Shown here: piece after piece, positions 16,244-24,538 of the stretch
How the letters are laid out: each line of letters opens with the position of its first letter
How positions within the stretch are numbered: the first letter of the stretch is position 1
Assembly: GCF_000463015.1 (NCBI RefSeq)
Contig: NC_022234.1
Span: 1,116,001-1,180,000, forward strand
Length of the DNA: 64,000 nt
Source: Variovorax paradoxus B4
GTDB lineage: Bacteria; Pseudomonadota; Gammaproteobacteria; Burkholderiales; Burkholderiaceae_C
Direction: 5' to 3'
Made by a program: the position numbers and the translations under genes
The notes under the pieces: model-generated
Databases searched by the model: none
What the model saw: only the letters and a program-made list of their open reading frames with translations
What the model was told of the DNA's origin: nothing

Positions 16244-17224
16244 ATGCCAACCCCAAGACGCCATTTCCTGCGCCGCTCGGCCGCCCTGCTCGCCACGGCC
16301 GGCTTCGCGGCCCTGGTGGGCATCGCCCACGCGGCCTACCCCGAGCAGCCGATCAAGCTGGTCGTGGGGTTTCCGCCCGGCGGCGGCGGCGACCTGTACG
16401 GCCGCGTCATCGCCAACGCGCTCGGCAAGCACATCGGCCAGGCGGTGATCGTGGACAACAGGGCGGGCGCCGGTGGCAACATCGCGGCCGAGACCGTGGC
16501 GCATGCCCGGCCCGACGGGTACACGCTGATCCTCGCGATGAGCGGCAACATGGGCAGCGCGCCTGCGATCCGCGGCAACCTGCCCTACAAGGTGCCTGAA
16601 GACTTCGTGCCCATCGCGCAGCTGGTCGAGACGCCCTTCGGCCTGATGGTGAGCAGCAACTCGAAGATCGAGACCCTGAAGGACTACGTGGCCGAGGCCA
16701 GGGCCGGCAAGCTCACCTATGCGTCGACCGGCACCGGCGGCGCGGCGCAGATCGTGATGGAGATGGTCAAGCAGCAGGCCAGCCTGGACATCCTGCACAT
16801 TCCCTACAAGGGCTCGGGCCCCGCGCTCAACGACCTGTTCGGCGGCCAGGTGGCGAGCTTCTTCGCGCCCTATACGCCGCTCATGGGGCAGATCGCCGGC
16901 GGCAAGCTCAGGCTGCTGGCCGTGAGCAGCCCGCGCCGCGTGCCCTCGTTGCCGGACGTGCCCACGCTCAAGGAGTCGGGCATCGACGTCGTGATGACGC
17001 AGTGGTATGGCCTGGCCGCGCCGGCCGGCACGCCGAAGGAGGTGGTCGACACCATCGGCCGCGCCGTCGAGAAAGCCATGAAGGATCCGGAGCTGCTCAG
17101 GGTCTACCGCGCCGACGGTGCGCGGGAGGCCACGCTGACCGGCGACCAGTTCCGCGACTTCATCGTGAAGGACGTTGCGAACTACAGGCGCGCGGTCGAG
17201 CGCGGCGGATTGAAGGCCGAGTAG
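16244..17224 (+). CDS. Bug-family tripartite tricarboxylate receptor (second of pair)
   Basis: This 326-residue periplasmic receptor has an RRHFLRRSA N-terminus, hydrophobic stretch and AHAAYPEQPIKLVVGF cleavage region. It repeats the same motif chain as the receptor at 14362, including GGGGDLYGRVIANALG, VDNRAGAGGNIAAETVA, a GTGGAAQIVMEMVKQ stretch and MTQWYGLAAPAGTP. The two are recent paralogues; many stretches are identical. It starts 23 bp after the sulfurtransferase and precedes the molybdoenzyme by 14 bp. The pair may bind two stereoisomers or two related acids. The twin Arg near the start could suggest Tat export, but the classical motif is not complete. Confidence 0.9.
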   Translation: MPTPRRHFLRRSAALLATAGFAALVGIAHAAYPEQPIKLVVGFPPGGGGDLYGRVIANALGKHIGQAVIVDNRAGAGGNIAAETVAHARPDGYTLILAMSGNMGSAPAIRGNLPYKVPEDFVPIAQLVETPFGLMVSSNSKIETLKDYVAEARAGKLTYASTGTGGAAQIVMEMVKQQASLDILHIPYKGSGPALNDLFGGQVASFFAPYTPLMGQIAGGKLRLLAVSSPRRVPSLPDVPTLKESGIDVVMTQWYGLAAPAGTPKEVVDTIGRAVEKAMKDPELLRVYRADGAREATLTGDQFRDFIVKDVANYRRAVERGGLKAE

Positions 17225-17238
17225 GAACCGTCCACACC

Positions 17239-19545
17239 ATGCCCGCCGACACGCCCACCTTCCATCCGCACAGCGCCCACTGGGGCGTGTTCTCCGCCGC
17301 CTGGGACGGCCACACGCTCGCGGTGAAGCCGCACCCGGGCGATCCGGATCCGAACCCGCTGATCGACAACTTTCCCGATGCGCTGCGCCACCGGGCGCGC
17401 GTGACCACGCCGATGGTGCGCAAGGGCTGGCTGGAGCGCGGCCCGGGGCCCGATCCGATGCGCGGCCAGGACGCCTACGTGGCCATGCCCTGGAGCGAGG
17501 TGCTCGACCTGCTGGCCGCGGAGCTGCGGCGGGTGAAGGAGCGGCACGGCGCGGGCGCGGTCTTCGGCGGCTCCTACGGCTGGTCGAGCGCGGGGCGCTT
17601 CCACCATGCGCAGAGCCAGGTCCACCGCTTCCTCAACACCACGCTCGGCGGCTACGTGCGCTCGGTCAACAGCTACAGCGCCGGCGCCTCGGGCCCGATG
17701 CTGCCGCACATCCTCGGCTCGATGGAAGAGGTGGCGCGCCGCAACGTGACGTGGGAACAGATCGTCGCGCACACCGACGTGGTGCTGGCCTTCGGCGGCA
17801 TGGCGCTGAAGAATTCGCGCGTGGCCTCGGGCGGCATCAGCCGCCATGTCGAGCGCAGCTCGATGCGCGAAGCGGCGGCGCGCGGCTGCCGCTTCGTCTG
17901 CATCAGCCCGCTCAGGAGCGACCTGCCCGACGAAGCGCAGTTCGAATGGCTCGCCGCCAGGCCCAACACCGACACGGCGCTGATGCTGGCCCTGGTGCAC
18001 CAGATCGTCAGCGACGGTGCGCACGATCGCGAGTTCATCGCCCGCTGCTGCGACGGCTGGGCCACGTTCGAGGACTACCTGATGGGCCGCAGCGACGGCG
18101 TGGCCAAGAGCTGCGCCTGGGCCGCACCGATCTGCGACCTGCCGGCGCAGCAGCTCGTCGACCTCGCCCGCTCGCTCGTCGGCAAGCGCACGCTGGTGGT
18201 CGTGTCGCACTCGCTGCAGCGCGCCGAGCACGGCGAGCAGCCGGTCTGGATGGGTGCGGTGCTGGCCGCGGCGCTGGGCCAGCTGGGCCTGCCCGGTGGC
18301 GGCTACAACTACGCGCTGGGCACGCTGGCGCACTACGGCAAGCGCAACAACGCCGTGCTGGCGGCCGCACTGCCCCAGGGCAGCAACGGCGTGAAGGAAT
18401 TCATCCCGGTCGCACGCATCAGCGACATGCTGCTCAACCCGGGCCAGCCCTTCGACTACAACGGCCAGCGCCGGACCTATCCGCACATCCGCCTGGCCTA
18501 CTGGGCGGGCGGCAACCCGTTTCACCACCACCAGGACCTGGCGCGGCTGGCCGAGGCCTTCCGTACCCTCGACACCTTCGTCGTGCACGAGATCGCCTGG
18601 ACCGCGACCGCGCGCCATGCCGACATCGTGCTGCCCAGCACCATGACGCTGGAGCGCGAGGACATCGGCGCCACGCCCACCGACCCGATGGTGGTGGCGA
18701 TGCACCGCATCGCCGAGCCCTGCGGCCTGGCGCGCGACGACTACGACATCTTCTGCGAACTGGCCCGGCGCCTCGGCGCGCTCGAGGCCTTCAGCGAGGG
18801 CCGCACGACGCGCGAATGGCTGGCGCACCTGTACGAACGCACCCGCACCGGGCTCGAGGACCTGGGCCTCGAAGCGCCGGACTTCGAGACCTTCTGGCAG
18901 CGCGGCGAACTCATGCTGCCGCAGCGCGACGACGACGGCGGCATGCTGCGCGCCTTTCGCAACGACCCCACCGGTGCGCCGCTGCCCACGCCGAGCGGCA
19001 AGGTGCAGGTCAGCTCGCCGGCCGTTGCCGCCTTCGGCTACGCCGACTGCCCGGGCCATCCGGCCTGGCTTGCGCCGAGGTTCGCGCCGACCGCCGAGCA
19101 TCCGCTGTGGCTGGTCGCCAACCAGCCGCACACCAAGCTGCACAGCCAGCTCGACTTCGGTGCGCACAGCCAGGCCAGCAAGCGCCGCGGCCGCGAGGTC
19201 TGCACGCTGCACCCGACGGCCGCCGCAGCGCGCGGCATCGAGGAGGGCGACATCGTGCGGCTCTTCAACGAGATCGGCGCCTGCCTGGCCAGCGCCCACC
19301 TGTGTGCCGACATGCGCGAAGACGTGGTGCAACTGCCGACCGGCGCCTGGTACGACCCGGCGACGGACGACCAGGGCCGCCCGATGTGCGTGCACGGCAA
19401 CCCCAACGTGCTGACCCGCGACATCGGCACCTCGTCGCTCGCGCAAGGCTGCGCAGGACAGCTCAGCACGGTGCAGATCGAACGCTACGACGGCGCGCTG
19501 CCGCCGATCCGCGCGTTCGAGCCGCCGGCGGGTGCTGCCATCTGA
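17239..19545 (+). CDS. Molybdopterin oxidoreductase, BisC/TorA/DMSO-reductase family
   Basis: This 768-residue molybdenum enzyme of the DMSO reductase family has no N-terminal Fe-S cluster cysteines and no Tat signal, like cytoplasmic biotin sulfoxide reductase BisC. Visible landmarks are GGSYGWSSAGRFHHAQSQ and VNSYSAGA, where the Ser of the latter segment is the expected Mo ligand, then MGAVLAAALGQLGLPGGGYNY, WAGGNPFHHHQDL, a TATARHADIVLPSTMTLER segment and the C-terminal MGD-binding SQASKRRGREV. It is the last gene of the cluster starting at 11445. The family reduces S- or N-oxides or works in reverse as dehydrogenases, which again suggests a sulfur- or nitrogen-containing substrate. Confidence 0.88.
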   Translation: MPADTPTFHPHSAHWGVFSAAWDGHTLAVKPHPGDPDPNPLIDNFPDALRHRARVTTPMVRKGWLERGPGPDPMRGQDAYVAMPWSEVLDLLAAELRRVKERHGAGAVFGGSYGWSSAGRFHHAQSQVHRFLNTTLGGYVRSVNSYSAGASGPMLPHILGSMEEVARRNVTWEQIVAHTDVVLAFGGMALKNSRVASGGISRHVERSSMREAAARGCRFVCISPLRSDLPDEAQFEWLAARPNTDTALMLALVHQIVSDGAHDREFIARCCDGWATFEDYLMGRSDGVAKSCAWAAPICDLPAQQLVDLARSLVGKRTLVVVSHSLQRAEHGEQPVWMGAVLAAALGQLGLPGGGYNYALGTLAHYGKRNNAVLAAALPQGSNGVKEFIPVARISDMLLNPGQPFDYNGQRRTYPHIRLAYWAGGNPFHHHQDLARLAEAFRTLDTFVVHEIAWTATARHADIVLPSTMTLEREDIGATPTDPMVVAMHRIAEPCGLARDDYDIFCELARRLGALEAFSEGRTTREWLAHLYERTRTGLEDLGLEAPDFETFWQRGELMLPQRDDDGGMLRAFRNDPTGAPLPTPSGKVQVSSPAVAAFGYADCPGHPAWLAPRFAPTAEHPLWLVANQPHTKLHSQLDFGAHSQASKRRGREVCTLHPTAAAARGIEEGDIVRLFNEIGACLASAHLCADMREDVVQLPTGAWYDPATDDQGRPMCVHGNPNVLTRDIGTSSLAQGCAGQLSTVQIERYDGALPPIRAFEPPAGAAI

Positions 19546-19579
19546 ACGAAAGTTCCAAGAACAGGTATGTGAAGAGCAA

Positions 19580-19595
19580 CGTGACTTTCTTCACT
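19580..19595 (+). promoter_or_regulatory. Conserved AGTGACTTT-type box 1 (regulator promoter)
   Basis: CGTGACTTTCTTCACT is the weakest of three copies of a 16-bp box (AGTGACTTTnnnCACT). It lies 36 nt ahead of CTAGATT, the counterpart of the CTAAATT found 37 nt after the other two boxes. It precedes the GTG start of the NarL-type regulator at 19630, which suggests autoregulation. Confidence 0.5.
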
Positions 19596-19629
19596 TACCT
19601 TCCCGCCCGGAACCGCTAGATTCGGTGGC

Positions 19630-20343
19630 GTGAGTACCGACGAATCGAACCGCCCCCCCAAACACGGCGCTCCTGCCGATGTACGGCGGCCGCGCGCCAT
19701 TCTGGTGGTGGACGATCACGACCTGGTGCGCCTGGGTGTGCGTGCACTGCTGGAAGCACAGTCCTCCCCATCGGGCGAGACTGTCGAGGTCTTCGAGGCC
19801 GGCAGCCTCGCCGAGGCCTTGGCCCTGTATGAAAGAGTCCGGGACGCCATCGACCTGGTGCTGTTGGACCTGGCCTTGCCCGACACCCAGGGCCTCAGCG
19901 GCCTGGTGGAATTTCGCGCTCGCTATCCTGCCGCGCGCATTGTTGCGCTCTCCGGTTCCGGCACCACCTCGCTCGCCCAGAGCATGGTCGCCCAGAACGC
20001 GCTGAGTCTGGGCGCCAGCGCCTTCCTGCCGAAATCGGCCAACCTCAAGGAAGTGGTGAGCTTCATCCGAGCCTGCGGACTGCTCGGAAGCGACGCCATC
20101 GACGGCTCGCCTCGTCCATTGACCACGTCGATCCGGCCGGTCAAACCCTCCCATGACCGCGCCTGGCAGGCGCTTGCACCGCGACAGTTGCAGGTGCTCC
20201 AGTGGATACTGGAGGGAAAGACCAACAAGGAGATTGCGGAGGCAGCGACCCTTGGCGAAGGCACCGTCAAGAACTACGTCTCGACCATCCTCTTGCTGTT
20301 CGGCGTACGCTCTCGTGCCGAGTTGATCAGCAGCTTGCGCTAA
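19630..20343 (+). CDS. NarL/LuxR-type response regulator
   Basis: This 237-residue response regulator has a receiver domain starting at ILVVDDHDLVRLGV, with acidic pocket residues Asp28-Asp29, phospho-acceptor Asp80 in LVLLDLALPDT and Lys135 in FLPKSANLKEV. The LuxR-type helix-turn-helix follows (LAPRQLQVLQWILEGKTNKEIAEA, GTVKNYVSTILLLFGV, about 183-230). The start codon is GTG. The hybrid kinase follows after 61 bp and is the obvious partner. The gene has its own copy of the box that also precedes the two downstream lipoprotein genes, so it probably controls those genes and itself. Confidence 0.9.
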   Translation: MSTDESNRPPKHGAPADVRRPRAILVVDDHDLVRLGVRALLEAQSSPSGETVEVFEAGSLAEALALYERVRDAIDLVLLDLALPDTQGLSGLVEFRARYPAARIVALSGSGTTSLAQSMVAQNALSLGASAFLPKSANLKEVVSFIRACGLLGSDAIDGSPRPLTTSIRPVKPSHDRAWQALAPRQLQVLQWILEGKTNKEIAEAATLGEGTVKNYVSTILLLFGVRSRAELISSLR

Positions 20344-20404
20344 GCACCGCCTGCGCGCAGCGAAATACATAGGCAGGGACTCAACCCTGCAGGGAGGCAA
20401 TTCG

Positions 20405-22225
20405 ATGAGCGACATCGTGTCGAAGCATCTGGCTGTCGACGCCACGCTGGGCCTGCGCATATTGCGCGAGCACGTGGCGTCGGTCTACGCCGGTCACAGC
20501 ACGGCGATCCTGGCCCATTTCGGCTTTGCCGCCGCGCTGGCCATCTTCAGCTACTCACGTCTCGACTATCCGTGGTTGATGTGGTGGCTGCTCGTTCTTG
20601 CGGCCGTGGACCTGTACGCGTTGCTCGCACCGCGCTGGACCCCTGCCACACCGATGTCCGACAGCCCCTATTGGGCACGCAAGTACGCTCGCCTGGTCAC
20701 CATGGTCAGCGTCGCCACGGCTCCGGCGCCCTTGTTCCTTGTGTCGACGACGGATCTGGTCATGACCACCGTGTTCACGGTGGTCATCATCGGCAGTTGG
20801 ACGCGAGCGGTGCAGGCACGATGGCCTCTGAAGCCGGCCATGTTCGGATACGGCGTTCCCATGATGACGGGCCTCATTGCCGCCCTGGTCTGGCATGGCA
20901 GTGCCCTGAACTGGTTCCTCGCCGCATTCGGAACCGTCAACCTGGTGCTCACGTTCCGCGCCGGGCTGCAGGAGAACCGGCGGCTGACCGAATCGCTGGT
21001 CCTGCGCTTCGAGAACGAGGCCCTGGCCGCTCGCCTGAGCGAGCAGATTGCAGCCACCGAGCGCGCCAGCGCCGAAAAAACCCGCTTCCTGGCCACCGCC
21101 AGCCACGACCTGCGCCAGCCGATGCACGCCATCGCATTGTTCGGGGCCGCTCTGGAAAATGCCCTGGACGGCCGCCCCGAAGTGAAGAATGCCGAGCGCC
21201 TGATGCGCGCGGTCGACACCCTGGGCGCCTCGCTGAACACCATGCTCGATATCTCCCGCCTCGACGCAGGGGTGGTCGTTCCCGATCCATGCGCTCTGGA
21301 ACTCGATGCGCTGTTTCGCCCGCTCAACCACACCTTCTCGGCACAGGCCGACCAGAAGAACCTGCAGCTGCGCATTCGCGCCAGCGGGCTGTGGGTGCAC
21401 AGCGACCCGCAGCTCCTGTATCGCATGCTCTCGAACCTGGTCGACAACGCATTGAAGTACACGCAGCAAGGCGGCGTGACCGTGACGGCACTTGCGCGCG
21501 GCGATCTTGTGTGGATCGAAGTGCGCGACACCGGCATCGGCATTGCGCCCGCGCAGTTGGAACGCATCTTCGAGGAGTTCTACCAGATCGGGAATCCGGG
21601 ACGCGACCGCTCACGCGGCCTGGGCATCGGGTTGTCGATCGTGCAGCGCCTGTCGCATCTTCTCGCGCATCCGGTACAAGTGCGCTCGCGCCCGGGCCGC
21701 GGCACGTGCTTTCGCCTGGTGGTTCCGATGGCCAAGGCCTCACTGGATGCGCCCGCGGATCTCCTGCTTCAGGATCTCGAGTCGCCCGTACGGCATCGCT
21801 TCACGATTCCGGATCTGCGCGGGCCCATCCTGTTGATCGACGACGAGTCCGAGATCCGGGAAGCCATGACGGCACTGCTGCAAGGCTATTCCCTCGATGT
21901 GGTGGCCGTGGCCAACGAAGCCGCCGCGGTCGAAGCATTGGCGCACCCTGATGCCCAAGCCAGGCCGTTCGCACTGATGCTGTGCGACTATCGGTTGGCC
22001 GACGGCGTGGACGGGCTCGATGTCGGGCAGCGCCTGCGCGAACGCTTTCGGCTCGATGCACCGCTGCTTCTGATCACCGGCGAGACTGCGCCCGAGCGGC
22101 TGCAGCGCGTACGCGCCTCGGGTGTGCCGGTGCTGTTCAAGCCCGTGAGCGCCGCAACGCTCCTGCAAGCCATGGCCGAGCTCGCGCCTGCAGGCCACCG
22201 ACGCGCGCATCGACGCGACAAGTGA
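20405..22225 (+). CDS. Hybrid sensor histidine kinase with C-terminal receiver
   Basis: This 606-residue kinase starts with an integral-membrane sensor of about five or six hydrophobic segments (residues 35-185). A HisKA box, FLATASHDLRQPMHAIALFG, has its acceptor at His234. The ATPase domain follows (MLSNLVDNALKYTQ, DTGIGIAPAQLERIFEEFYQ, GLGIGLSIVQRL), then a receiver domain (ILLIDDESE, Asp528 in LMLCDYRL, KPVSAATL). The DLRQPMHAI form is typical of hybrid kinases paired with NarL-type regulators. No periplasmic loop of useful size is seen, so the signal may be sensed in the membrane. Its stop codon TGA forms part of box 2 (AGTGACTTT) of the following promoter. Confidence 0.9.
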   Translation: MSDIVSKHLAVDATLGLRILREHVASVYAGHSTAILAHFGFAAALAIFSYSRLDYPWLMWWLLVLAAVDLYALLAPRWTPATPMSDSPYWARKYARLVTMVSVATAPAPLFLVSTTDLVMTTVFTVVIIGSWTRAVQARWPLKPAMFGYGVPMMTGLIAALVWHGSALNWFLAAFGTVNLVLTFRAGLQENRRLTESLVLRFENEALAARLSEQIAATERASAEKTRFLATASHDLRQPMHAIALFGAALENALDGRPEVKNAERLMRAVDTLGASLNTMLDISRLDAGVVVPDPCALELDALFRPLNHTFSAQADQKNLQLRIRASGLWVHSDPQLLYRMLSNLVDNALKYTQQGGVTVTALARGDLVWIEVRDTGIGIAPAQLERIFEEFYQIGNPGRDRSRGLGIGLSIVQRLSHLLAHPVQVRSRPGRGTCFRLVVPMAKASLDAPADLLLQDLESPVRHRFTIPDLRGPILLIDDESEIREAMTALLQGYSLDVVAVANEAAAVEALAHPDAQARPFALMLCDYRLADGVDGLDVGQRLRERFRLDAPLLLITGETAPERLQRVRASGVPVLFKPVSAATLLQAMAELAPAGHRRAHRRDK

Positions 22226-22236
22226 CTTTCGGCACT
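22221..22236 (+). promoter_or_regulatory. Conserved AGTGACTTT-type box 2
   Basis: AGTGACTTTCGGCACT has inverted AGTG/CACT ends and is followed 37 nt from its start by CTAAATT, a likely -10 region. The same box and spacing recur at 23513. It overlaps the kinase stop codon and precedes the CshA-repeat lipoprotein gene. Confidence 0.65.
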
Positions 22237-22270
22237 ATGGCGCCTTCTTCGCTTCTCCTAAATTGACACG

Positions 22271-22287
22271 GGGCCGGATCTCGGCCC
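22271..22287 (+). promoter_or_regulatory. Conserved 5'-leader hairpin of the first lipoprotein mRNA
   Basis: GGGCCG-gatct-CGGCCC forms a 6-bp stem with a 5-nt loop followed by TTT. It lies about 12 nt after the presumed -10 and 28 nt before the ATG at 22315. The second lipoprotein gene has the same stem, loop length and trailing CCCTTT at the equivalent place, so it is more likely a leader element than a terminator. Confidence 0.5.
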
Positions 22288-22314
22288 TTTGACACTCAAC
22301 AGGGAGAGAAACGA

Positions 22315-23460
22315 ATGAAGAAGAATCCATGGGCAATGGGTGCGGTGGCCGCGGCCGTCGCAGCGGCAATGGTGGCATGCGGAGGAGGCGGCTCGGGCGG
22401 CGGCGGCTTTGCAGGCGGGCTCCCTGCAGGCGCAGGCACCCCCGCTGGCGGCACAGGCAGCCCTACCGGCACCACCCCAGTGGCAACCAATGACAGCGCC
22501 AGCGGCCAGGCCGGTGCCAGCGTCACCATCAGCGTGCTCGACAACGACCAGGATGCCGACGGCAACCTCGATCGCAATTCGGTGCGCTTCGTGCAGCCAC
22601 CGGCCGGCGCCACCTTGTCCGGCGATGGACGCAGCCTGCAGGTGCCCAGCGAGGGAAGCTGGCAGGTCGGCAGCGAGGGGGCGGTGGTCTTCACTCCCGC
22701 GAGCGGCTTCACCGGCAGCCCGACGGTGGTCAGCTACACCGTGTCCGATGCCACCGGGCTCACGTCCGCGGCCGCGACGATCACGATCACCGTCACAGTG
22801 ACATCAGCCACCAGTTCGGCGGCCTGCTTCAACGAGGGGTTCTTCCGGACGGGAACGACCTTGGATTTCGAACTCACCGTCAGCGGGGATGGCGCTACGC
22901 CGCCTCGGCGCCTCGTGAGCACCGTCACGGGACCCAAGGAGTTCAATGGCGCGGCGACCATGGAAACGAAAGTGGATTTCTACGGAGACGACGGCAGCTA
23001 CGGAGGAACCAACATGGGCTACAACGCCTTTGTGGACGGTTTCGTGGTGAGCTACGGCATGACCGGAGGCAACGTCCGCCAGACGATCAACCCGCCGCGT
23101 CGGCAACCGGTCGCCATGGAGCCCGGACAGACCTTCGATTTCACGTACACGGCCAGGAACGAATACGCCGACCGCGTCGAAGAAGGTACGACGACGACGT
23201 CCTACACCTACGTGGGCCGCGAGACCCTCCAGAGCGCTGTGGGAACCTTCGAGGCCTGCAAGTTCACCACCCATCAAGTGGACACTCCCATCACCTCCTC
23301 GCCCACGACACATACCTTCGACAAGGTCAGCTGGGTTGCTGCCGAGGGACCGTATCGGGGACATGAGCTGCGCACGGAGGTTGTGGGGCAGTACCCGAAC
23401 GCGCTCACGATCCGCCAGGTGCTGCAAACCACCAAGATCAGCGTTTTCGACATCAAGTGA
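22315..23460 (+). CDS. Surface lipoprotein with CshA-type repeat
   Basis: This 381-residue lipoprotein has the lipobox MVAC with lipidated Cys22. A Gly-rich flexible linker (residues 23-55) follows, then one Ig-like repeat of the CshA fibril/adhesin type (SVTISVLDNDQDADGNL, SLQVPSEGSWQV, VVFTPASGFTGSP, VSYTVSDATGLTS). The C-terminal ~220 residues, from ACFNEGFF on, form an unrecognised beta-rich domain with two Cys. It probably sits in the outer membrane as an adhesion or matrix component. Asp at position 2 of the mature protein is absent (Gly follows the Cys), so outer-membrane sorting is expected. It is the first structural gene controlled by box 2. Confidence 0.75.
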   Translation: MKKNPWAMGAVAAAVAAAMVACGGGGSGGGGFAGGLPAGAGTPAGGTGSPTGTTPVATNDSASGQAGASVTISVLDNDQDADGNLDRNSVRFVQPPAGATLSGDGRSLQVPSEGSWQVGSEGAVVFTPASGFTGSPTVVSYTVSDATGLTSAAATITITVTVTSATSSAACFNEGFFRTGTTLDFELTVSGDGATPPRRLVSTVTGPKEFNGAATMETKVDFYGDDGSYGGTNMGYNAFVDGFVVSYGMTGGNVRQTINPPRRQPVAMEPGQTFDFTYTARNEYADRVEEGTTTTSYTYVGRETLQSAVGTFEACKFTTHQVDTPITSSPTTHTFDKVSWVAAEGPYRGHELRTEVVGQYPNALTIRQVLQTTKISVFDIK

Positions 23461-23512
23461 GATCCTGAGGGCTGTTGTGATCCGGGCAACGGGCGCTGGC
23501 ATCAGCGCAACA

Positions 23513-23528
23513 AGTGACTTTAGACACT
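23513..23528 (+). promoter_or_regulatory. Conserved AGTGACTTT-type box 3
   Basis: AGTGACTTTAGACACT is 13 of 16 identical to box 2, preceded in both cases by ACA. CTAAATT begins 37 nt after its first base, exactly as for box 2. It precedes the CsgG-like lipoprotein gene at 23606. Confidence 0.65.
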
Positions 23529-23561
23529 GTGGGCAATCTTGCCTTCCCACTAAATTTGCGC

Positions 23562-23580
23562 AGGGCCGCATTCCGGCCCT
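23562..23580 (+). promoter_or_regulatory. Conserved 5'-leader hairpin of the CsgG-like mRNA
   Basis: AGGGCCG-cattc-CGGCCCT forms a 7-bp stem with a 5-nt loop followed by TTC, between the presumed -10 and the Shine-Dalgarno GGGGGAGG. It matches the hairpin at 22271 in stem sequence and position. Confidence 0.5.
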
Positions 23581-23605
23581 TTCGCAACCAACGGGGGAGG
23601 ATCGC

Positions 23606-24538
23606 ATGAAGAAGTCCACAGGCAAGCCACGCCAGCAGCGCGCGCTTTCAAGGCCGGCCATGGCCACGGCAGCAGCGGCAACGCTGCTGGCTCTTGCCGG
23701 TTGCCAGAACATGCCCGCGCTCGACATGCAGATGGGCAGCCAGTCGGCCAAGACAGTTGCCACAGGCAGCGCCGCGGGCTCGGCCACCTCCGGTGAGAGC
23801 AGCGCGCTCGAGCGCTGCGATTCGCCGCTGGGCACCGTCTCGCTGATCGAGAACGTCAATGCCGGCTGGTACACCGTGCTCACCGGCGAATACAAGCTGC
23901 CGCCCACGGCCAACCTGCTGCGCCTCTTGGTGCAGCAGTCGAACTGCTTCGTGGTGGTAGAGCGCGGCGCCTCGGGCATGAACGCCATGACGCGCGAGCG
24001 CGCGCTCATGCAGTCGGGCGAAATGCGCGGCGGCAGCAACTTCGGCCGCGGCCAGATGGTGGCTTCCGACTACGGCCTCTCGCCCGAGATCGTCTTCAGC
24101 AACAACGACGCGGGCGGGCTCGGCGGCACCATTGGCGGGCTGATCGGCGGTGGCCGGGGCCGCGCCATCGCGAACCTTGGCGCCAGCCTCCAGACCAAGG
24201 AAGCCGCGGCCCTGCTGACGCTCATCGACAACCGCTCGGGCGTGCAGGTCGCGGCTTCGGAAGGCAGCGCCTCCAAGACCGACTTCGCGGGCTTCGGCGA
24301 CCTGAGCGGCTTGCGCGGCGGCGGCAACGTCGGCGGTTACACGCGCACGCCGCAGGGCAAGCTGATCGCGGCGGCCTTCATGGACGCATTCAACCAGATG
24401 GTGCGCTCGCTGCGCAGCTACAAGGCGCAGACGGTGCGCGGCCAGGGCCTGGGCGGCGGCGGCCGGCTTGGCGTGGATGGCGGTGCGGCGCCTTCGCAGA
24501 CTTCGGCACAGCCTGCGTCAAATCGCAGAAGAAGGTAA
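23606..24538 (+). CDS. CsgG/HfaB-family outer-membrane lipoprotein
   Basis: This 310-residue lipoprotein has the lipobox LAGC (Cys33). The central part resembles the CsgG/HfaB family: LGTVSLIENVNAGWYTVLT, NLLRLLVQQSNCFVVVERG, MNAMTRERALMQSG and ASLQTKEAAALLTLIDNRSGVQ, ending with AFMDAFNQMVRSLRSY. CsgG forms the secretion pore for curli amyloid; HfaB helps anchor the holdfast. No curlin or CsgE/F gene is visible, so the exported partner is unknown, and the adjacent CshA-repeat lipoprotein is a candidate. A Gly-rich segment (about 170-190) and a disordered tail are unusual. It follows its own box/leader and overlaps the converging RidA gene by 21 bp. Confidence 0.8.
   Translation: MKKSTGKPRQQRALSRPAMATAAAATLLALAGCQNMPALDMQMGSQSAKTVATGSAAGSATSGESSALERCDSPLGTVSLIENVNAGWYTVLTGEYKLPPTANLLRLLVQQSNCFVVVERGASGMNAMTRERALMQSGEMRGGSNFGRGQMVASDYGLSPEIVFSNNDAGGLGGTIGGLIGGGRGRAIANLGASLQTKEAAALLTLIDNRSGVQVAASEGSASKTDFAGFGDLSGLRGGGNVGGYTRTPQGKLIAAAFMDAFNQMVRSLRSYKAQTVRGQGLGGGGRLGVDGGAAPSQTSAQPASNRRRR

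Noticed and set aside
22271..22290. GC-rich hairpin followed by TTT as a terminator of the hybrid kinase gene
   Set aside because: It lies downstream of the presumed -10 of the next gene and the same hairpin is repeated in the next leader, so a leader element is more likely.
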